Part shown: positions 59,500 to 64,000 of the stretch, in pieces | How positions within the stretch are numbered: position 1 is the first letter of the stretch | Layout of the letters: each line of letters starts with the position of its first letter | Assembly (NCBI RefSeq): GCF_000518985.1 | Contig: NZ_JAEQ01000004.1 | Span: 62,001-126,000, forward strand | Length of the DNA: 64,000 nucleotides | Origin: Chelativorans sp. J32 | Lineage (GTDB): Bacteria > Pseudomonadota > Alphaproteobacteria > Rhizobiales > Rhizobiaceae | Reading direction: 5' to 3' | The notes under the pieces: generated by a model | Told to the model about the DNA's origin: nothing | What the model saw: the letters and a program-made list of their open reading frames with translations, nothing else | Database searches by the model: none | Made by a program: the position numbers and the translations under genes

Positions 59500-61461
59500 T
59501 CATGCGCCCTGTTCCTCGAACCGCACCAAAACGGTGCCGTCATTCACTTGCATTCCCTCCGCCGCGATTTCTGCAACCACGCCGTCATGAGGCGCGGTGA
59601 TCGTGTGCTCCATCTTCATGGCTTCGAGAACGAGAAGCGCTTGGCCCTTCTTCACGGCCTGCCTCGGCGCGGCGCGCACCAGCTTCACCAGCCCCGGCAT
59701 GGGAGCACGCAGGCTTTCGCCCGCAGAGCCAGCCTCCTCTGCAAGAGCGAGGGGATCGTGGAGGCGGAAGGTATGGCTGCTTGCCCCTTCGAAGATCGTA
59801 AGATGACCCGGCCAGGCAGCGATCCGCGGGTTCGCATCCACGGATAGCTGGAAGATCTCGTCCGCCCCATCTCCTTCAGGCCGGACCGAGAAGCGCCCGT
59901 CCCGGTGCCCGGTGATGGCGAAGGTGGAGCTCTGATCTCCGTGGTGAAGCGTGCGCCGGTGGGTAAGGGGGTGGAAATGCGCATAGGCCGGAATGGCGTC
60001 GAAGGGATCGGGCGCATCCGGCAGGGATCGGGCGCCGGACGCGGCGAGTGCGGCGACCGCCGCGATGCGCGGGGCAGGCTCGGGAAGCCGGGTCAACGCC
60101 TCCTGACGCCGCGCGATAAGCCCGGTGTCCACGCGGCCTGAAGCGAATTCCGGGTCGCGCGCAAGTTGCGCGAGGAAGCCCGTGTTCACCGTCGAACCGG
60201 CGATCTCCGTCCCGTCCAGGGCGACAGCGAGCGCGGCAAGGGCATTCTTTCGATTTTCCGCATGGACGACGAGCTTGGCGATCATCGGATCGTAATAGGG
60301 CGTGACGGCGTCGCCCTCGCGCACGCCGGTTTCCACGCGGATCGAGGCGCCGGGAAGCTCTTTCGGAAAGCGCAGGTGGTGGAGCGTACCGGTTGCGGGC
60401 AGGAAGTCGCGCGCGGGGTCTTCGGCGTAGATCCGCGCTTCGAAAGCGTGTCCCGAAAGGGCGATCTCCTCCTGCGCGCGGGGGAGGGCCTCGCCAGCCG
60501 CGATGCGGATCTGCCATTCCACGAGGTCGATTCCGGTCACCATCTCCGTGACGGGATGCTCCACCTGCAACCTCGTGTTCATCTCCATGAACCAGAAGCG
60601 ATCGGGCTTCAGCCCCTTGGACGCGTCGACGATGAACTCGACGGTGCCCGCGCCCGCATAGCCAATCGCCTGGGCGGCCTTTACGGCGGCCTGCGTCATG
60701 GCCGCGCGCATGGCGACGGTCATGCCTGGGGCGGGTGCCTCCTCGATCACCTTCTGGTGACGCCGTTGCGCCGAGCAGTCGCGCTCGAACAGGTGGACGA
60801 CATTGCCGTGCCGGTCGCCGAACACCTGCACCTCGATGTGGCGCGGCTTCTCGATCCATTTTTCGACCAGCACCTGGGCATCGCCGAAAGCGGCTTTCGC
60901 CTCGCGCTTCGCGGCGGCCAGTGCGTCGGCGAACTGGTCGGGGTCGTCCACGCGGCGCATGCCCTTGCCGCCGCCGCCCGCCCGCGCCTTGATCAGTACG
61001 GGATAGCCGATCTCGCGCGCCTTCGTGGCGAGCACCACCACTTCCTGCGCCTCGCCGTGATAGCCGGGGACTACAGGCACGCCGGCCTTCTCCATCAGCC
61101 GCTTTGCCGCGTCCTTGTGGCCCATGGCGCGGATGGCCTTTGCCGAGGGGCCGATGAAGACCAGCCCCGATCTTTCCACCGCCTCCACGAAATCCGGATT
61201 TTCCGAAAGGAAGCCGTAGCCCGGATGGATAGCCTCGGCACCGGCAGCTTTCGCGGCGGCGATGATGCGGTCGCCATCCAGATAGCTGCCGGCTGCCGCT
61301 GCCCCGCCTATATGCACCGCCTCGTCGGCCGTCGCCACATGCAGCGCCCTGGCATCCGCATCCGAATAGATGGCGACGGTGGAAATCCCCATGCGGGCGC
61401 AGGTGCGCATGATGCGGACGGCGATCTCGCCGCGATTGGCGATCAGGACTTTTTTGAACAT
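59500..61461 (-). CDS. Biotin-dependent acyl-CoA carboxylase alpha subunit
   Basis: 653 residues: biotin carboxylase N-terminal and ATP-grasp domains (KVLIANRGEIAVRI; ARAGGGGKGMR; FMEMNTRLQVEHPVTE), BC C-terminal domain, BT linker domain (about 460-570) and a C-terminal biotinyl domain with EAMKMEH (biotinyl Lys616). The length and layout fit methylcrotonyl-, geranyl- or propionyl-CoA carboxylase alpha chains. Usually a beta subunit and other leucine-degradation genes are adjacent; none is present here, so the substrate cannot be named with confidence. Divergent from the methyltransferase. Confidence 0.92.
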   Translation of the reverse strand: MFKKVLIANRGEIAVRIMRTCARMGISTVAIYSDADARALHVATADEAVHIGGAAAAGSYLDGDRIIAAAKAAGAEAIHPGYGFLSENPDFVEAVERSGLVFIGPSAKAIRAMGHKDAAKRLMEKAGVPVVPGYHGEAQEVVVLATKAREIGYPVLIKARAGGGGKGMRRVDDPDQFADALAAAKREAKAAFGDAQVLVEKWIEKPRHIEVQVFGDRHGNVVHLFERDCSAQRRHQKVIEEAPAPGMTVAMRAAMTQAAVKAAQAIGYAGAGTVEFIVDASKGLKPDRFWFMEMNTRLQVEHPVTEMVTGIDLVEWQIRIAAGEALPRAQEEIALSGHAFEARIYAEDPARDFLPATGTLHHLRFPKELPGASIRVETGVREGDAVTPYYDPMIAKLVVHAENRKNALAALAVALDGTEIAGSTVNTGFLAQLARDPEFASGRVDTGLIARRQEALTRLPEPAPRIAAVAALAASGARSLPDAPDPFDAIPAYAHFHPLTHRRTLHHGDQSSTFAITGHRDGRFSVRPEGDGADEIFQLSVDANPRIAAWPGHLTIFEGASSHTFRLHDPLALAEEAGSAGESLRAPMPGLVKLVRAAPRQAVKKGQALLVLEAMKMEHTITAPHDGVVAEIAAEGMQVNDGTVLVRFEEQGA

Positions 61462-61722
61462 CCGGTCTCCTCTCGGCAGGCAGGCGTGATTTGCACCGAT
61501 CTATAGCGCGAGGAAAGGAAACCGTCATAGGCCCGTTTGGATCGTCCTGCCGCCTCTCTTGCCCTCCAGGCACTTCCTCGGGATAAGCCGGCCTGCGGAC
61601 GCGGGGGAACGCTTCCCCTGCGGCAGGACGTTTGGAGCGAAGCCGGGGCAAGTGTTAGAAATCTCGGGAATGGCGGCTTTCGGCTCTCCGTCAGTCCAGG
61701 AAACGCAAGTGGGCTATCGCAG

Positions 61723-62154
61723 ATGGCAACGGATCTCTCGCCAAGGCTTCTCGCCATTGTGAACGCGCTGCCGCTGAAGGAAGGCATGCGCGTGCTTGAG
61801 ATCGGCTGCGGGCCGGGCGGCATGGCACGGGAGATCGCTGGACGCATCGGCCATGGGCATGTGCTCGCCATCGATCGCTCGGCCAAGGCTATCGCCCAGG
61901 CAAAAGCTTTATCGCAGGCGGAGATCGCGGCGGGGCGGCTGAGCCTGCGGCAGGTGGCAGCGGAGGATCTGGAACTGGAACCGGGCGAAGCCCGATACGA
62001 CATCGCGGTCGCCGTCCGCGTCGGGGCGCTCGACGGCCGCCATCCGGGGGCAGGCCGGCTCGCCAGACGCCGCATCGCGGCGGCGCTCAAGGCCGGCGGT
62101 CGCCTTTTCATCGATGGCGGCGATCCCCTGCGTGAAATCGCGCTTGAGGATTGA
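61723..62154 (+). CDS. Class I SAM-dependent methyltransferase, small
   Basis: 143 residues from ATG 61723; the frame is open to 61537 but the extra residues are not family-like. SAM motif GMRVLEIGCGPGGMAREIAG (about 21-40) and VLAIDRSAKAIAQAK (about 49-63) are intact. The domain ends after ALKAGGRLFIDGG, which is shorter than full methyltransferases (usually >180 residues), so it is either a minimal member or a truncated copy. Its substrate is unknown. It overlaps the following DUF922 frame upstream of the chosen start of that gene. Confidence 0.78.
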   Translation: MATDLSPRLLAIVNALPLKEGMRVLEIGCGPGGMAREIAGRIGHGHVLAIDRSAKAIAQAKALSQAEIAAGRLSLRQVAAEDLELEPGEARYDIAVAVRVGALDGRHPGAGRLARRRIAAALKAGGRLFIDGGDPLREIALED

Positions 62155-62233
62155 GGCCGCGCCAGCCCTTGACCTGACGTTCATTCGACTGTCAGTTCGG
62201 GCGGCTGAGAAGGACTTGTTTGGAGAGGGGCGA

Positions 62234-62833
62234 TTGCTGAAAAAAGGTCTGCCGACGGCGCTTGTTGCGGCCTGTCTCCTGATGCCGCACGCGCCGGCAC
62301 GGGCCGAGTGGAAGCCCACGGAGAAGATCGTAACCTATCCGGTCTCCGGCAGGACCGGCATCGATCTCTATCGCTCGATCGGGGAAAACGGGCCGAAAGT
62401 GGGCATCGGCCGGGTGATCGCCTATACGGATTTCGACCTGAAATGGTCGCGCGACTACCAGAAGCGAAACGGCGGCTGCGTTCTCGCCTCGGCAAAACCG
62501 TTCCTCACCATTACCTATCGTCTGCCAAAAGTCTCCGGCGATCTCCCGCCCGAGACACGCCGGCTGTGGGAGACGTTCGTCACCGGGGTCGAGAAGCACG
62601 AGCGTGTGCATGGCGAGATCATCCTCGACATGGTGAAGAAGATCGAGGCTTTCTCCGTCGGCCTCACCGTGCAGGACGATCCGAACTGCAAGAAGATCCG
62701 CGAAGTGCTGACGAAGAAGCTCGGCGAACTGTCACAGGAGCAGCGGCAGAAGAGCCGCGCGTTCGACCGGGTGGAGATGAGCGACGGCGGCAATGTGCAC
62801 CAATTGGTGCTGGCGCTGGTGAACGGGGAATAA
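62234..62833 (+). CDS. DUF922 family exported protein (putative zinc protease-like)
   Basis: 199 residues from TTG 62234, preceded by GGAGAGGGGCGA; longer frames begin inside the methyltransferase gene. A signal peptide (LLKKGLPTALVAACLLMPHAPARA) is followed by EWKPTEKIVTYPVSG, FDLKWSRDYQKRNGGCVLA and HERVHGEIILDMVKKIE, an H-x-x-x-H motif at the DUF922 metal-like site (about residues 124-128). Many DUF922 proteins are annotated as Zn-dependent secreted proteases, without proof. Function unknown. Confidence 0.75.
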   Translation: MLKKGLPTALVAACLLMPHAPARAEWKPTEKIVTYPVSGRTGIDLYRSIGENGPKVGIGRVIAYTDFDLKWSRDYQKRNGGCVLASAKPFLTITYRLPKVSGDLPPETRRLWETFVTGVEKHERVHGEIILDMVKKIEAFSVGLTVQDDPNCKKIREVLTKKLGELSQEQRQKSRAFDRVEMSDGGNVHQLVLALVNGE

Positions 62834-62913
62834 AGGCCCTTGTTCATGGTATGTTCTCCGTATAACATGGCCGTAAACGGCTGTATGGAGGATAAAGCCG
62901 ATGCCCGGTTTCA

Positions 62914-63387
62914 TCAAAACCACGGCTGCTCGGGGCGTCGCGGCACATCGATCCCGTAAGCTCTCAGCGGCTCGATCAGTTCGTTGCGATCATAGGTTCT
63001 GATGCCGAAGTGCTTTTCAAGGTAGGAACTGGCCCCCATGCGGATAGTAACCCGTTCCATGGGGGCCGTTTCATCTGGCAGCTTGTCCACGATGAGGTGT
63101 CCAAGGATCGGAATTGCTTTGTCCGGGTCCCATTTGATGACCTGCCCCGCCGCCCACATGCGAACCTGCGGCGTCTCGTGGCTCAAGAGGTTTTCCAGAA
63201 CGTCGCGCCCCCGTGGGCCGGCATCGAGGATCGCTTTCAGGGCCTCCAGGACCTTCTTGTGCAGCCTGTTGTAAGCTCGGGTGTTGTCGGTGCGATCGGC
63301 GATTGCCTGTTCTTGCAGCCGGCGGACAAATTCCTCCGCCCATTGTTCCAGGTTTTTACTGGATCTACTGGATTGCGCCGAAGTCAT
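62914..63387 (-). CDS. DUF2019-type probable immunity protein
   Basis: 157 residues, helical, with a HEAT-like repeat: LEQWAEEFVRRLQEQAIADRTDNTRAYNRLHKKVLEALKAIL, then LLSHETPQVRMWAAGQVIKWDPDKAIPIL and HLIVDKLPDE. This layout resembles DUF2019 proteins, which are encoded next to polymorphic toxins. It starts within the last 23 bases of the toxin-like gene and ends next to the DUF922 gene. Immunity function is inferred from gene order and family. Confidence 0.68.
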   Translation of the reverse strand: MTSAQSSRSSKNLEQWAEEFVRRLQEQAIADRTDNTRAYNRLHKKVLEALKAILDAGPRGRDVLENLLSHETPQVRMWAAGQVIKWDPDKAIPILGHLIVDKLPDETAPMERVTIRMGASSYLEKHFGIRTYDRNELIEPLRAYGIDVPRRPEQPWF

Positions 63388-64000
63388 AGCCGAGTTCCTC
63401 GTAGGCTTCCTTTATCAGGCGAATGCCGAAATTATATTGGTCTTCAAAGGACATCTCTTCAACGATAGAGCGCAGCACACGCCCATCAGCATTGGGTGCA
63501 ACCTGGCTCATTTTTGCAGTAACGCGCCGATGCACCTCGACAGGCAAGTTGATGATGTTGTCGGTGCTGTGAATTTGCGCCGGCGGGAAGATTCCCTTAT
63601 CCGCAAGCCTCTTTTCCATGATATGGTGCCATTCACGGCCGGGACCGGCAGGCCCGAGGTAATTGCGCAGTTCTCGTTCACTGCGAAAGCGGATGACTGG
63701 GTGCTGCGGCCGACGAGGCGTTGGCGGCCCGATTCGCCCGGTGTCCTTGTCAAACTCTTCGTTGCCGGGAAACTCATCACCCAGATCCCAAATCCGCCGC
63801 GAGCGACGAAGGTACGGAGCGGTGCGCCTGATCGCCTCCCGGAGCAGTTTGATAGCAGGCATTCCGACAAAACGCAGGACTGGCAGCGCGGCGTTAATGG
63901 CCTCGCTGATCCACTGCCCGCCGATTCCGTGGGCACTCCCAGCCGGAGCCCGTGGCTGGAGATGCCAACACGGATTATATTTGACGGCATTCCGTAACCG
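63365..64000 (-). CDS. C-terminal part of a polymorphic-toxin-like protein with a nuclease-like WHH domain
   Basis: Open to the window end, so the start lies outside; 211 residues are visible. The far N-terminal visible part has PRAPAGSAHGIGGQWISE, a linker reminiscent of PAGS-GGQW sequences in toxin and phage proteins, then basic helices (IKLLREAIRRTAPYLRRSRRIWDLGDEFPG), and a C-terminal domain with GREWHHIMEKRLADKG, IFPPAQIHSTDNIINLPVEVHRRVTAKMS (WHH/AHH-like His-Asn arrangement of HNH-type toxin nucleases). A methionine at 63862 could be an internal start. Overlap with the immunity-like gene is 23 bases. Confidence 0.65.
   Translation of the reverse strand, partial: RLRNAVKYNPCWHLQPRAPAGSAHGIGGQWISEAINAALPVLRFVGMPAIKLLREAIRRTAPYLRRSRRIWDLGDEFPGNEEFDKDTGRIGPPTPRRPQHPVIRFRSERELRNYLGPAGPGREWHHIMEKRLADKGIFPPAQIHSTDNIINLPVEVHRRVTAKMSQVAPNADGRVLRSIVEEMSFEDQYNFGIRLIKEAYEELGYDFGAIQ

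Noticed and set aside
60166-61506. 446-codon ORF on the plus strand opposite the carboxylase alpha gene
   Set aside because: Antisense shadow created by high G+C codon use. No domain is recognisable and the minus strand encodes a perfect biotin carboxylase.
59876-61651. 591-codon ORF in a second minus-strand frame
   Set aside because: Composition is Arg/Gly/Pro-rich nonsense typical of shifted frames of GC-rich genes; same region as the carboxylase.
63281-63997. 238-codon plus-strand ORF at the window end
   Set aside because: Antisense to the toxin-like gene, whose frame has consistent codon use and WHH motifs.
1-64000. CRISPR arrays, tRNA or rRNA genes, insertion sequences, riboswitches
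   Set aside because: No spaced direct repeats, tRNA-like arms with CCA-type acceptors, transposase genes or known riboswitch motifs were recognised by reading. A covariance-model scan would be needed for certainty.

Overview
The window is chromosomal DNA from an alphaproteobacterium of the order Hyphomicrobiales (Rhizobiales). The protein families look closest to Mesorhizobium, Chelativorans and other Phyllobacteriaceae-type genomes. The evidence is a Ros/MucR zinc-finger regulator, a feuPQ - cycHJKL - degP - two-component - glnE - pleC - pepN order that, as far as I remember, matches Sinorhizobium meliloti, a rhizobial-type PmtA, several small families largely confined to this order (DUF5330, DUF1491, DUF6456, DUF6107), a typical rhizobial two-hairpin intergenic element, and a chromosomal gene transfer agent (GTA) cluster.

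Layout. 1-1509: end of a Mrp/Pha multisubunit cation/H+ antiporter operon (D partial, E, F, G). 1510-2476: AT-rich leader, a mucR/ros-type regulator, the interspersed element and a hairpin. 2463-9433: small conserved genes, a DnaA-domain-IV-like protein translationally coupled to a DUF6456 protein (a probable split GafA, i.e. GafY/GafZ-type GTA activator pair), sufE, DUF5330, a membrane histidine kinase, a peptidoglycan-binding protein, DUF1491 and DUF2336. 9634-13166: a 57-residue ORF, a DUF1214/DUF1254 pair and a class A penicillin-binding protein. 13328-28256: a GTA cluster with its own promoter, a palindrome inside that promoter, a leader carrying terminator-like hairpins, 18 genes from small terminase to host-specificity protein and a holin-like gene, an internal terminator directly after the capsid gene, and a final terminator.

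28315-42212: the feuPQ operon with a small exported protein in front, a surface-antigen-like lipoprotein, cytochrome c maturation genes ccmI/E/F/H, a DegP protease, a second OmpR/kinase pair and glnE. 42218-47321 (minus strand): a PleC-type kinase and pepN. 47454-62833: metabolic and housekeeping genes, namely an orphan form II CODH-like molybdoenzyme large subunit, a DMT exporter, a family 4 uracil-DNA glycosylase, ETF-quinone oxidoreductase, an EEP phosphatase/nuclease, PmtA, AMP nucleosidase, a GST, a Sel1 protein, a biotin-dependent carboxylase alpha subunit, a small methyltransferase and a DUF922 protein. 62914-64000: a polymorphic-toxin-like nuclease (cut by the window end) followed by its probable DUF2019 immunity protein.

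The most interesting combination is the GTA locus plus its probable regulators. The split GafA-like pair lies about 9 kb upstream of a GTA cluster whose leader and interior carry intrinsic-terminator-like hairpins. This is the arrangement expected if promoter activation and antitermination jointly gate GTA production. No CRISPR array, tRNA, rRNA or insertion sequence was recognised.
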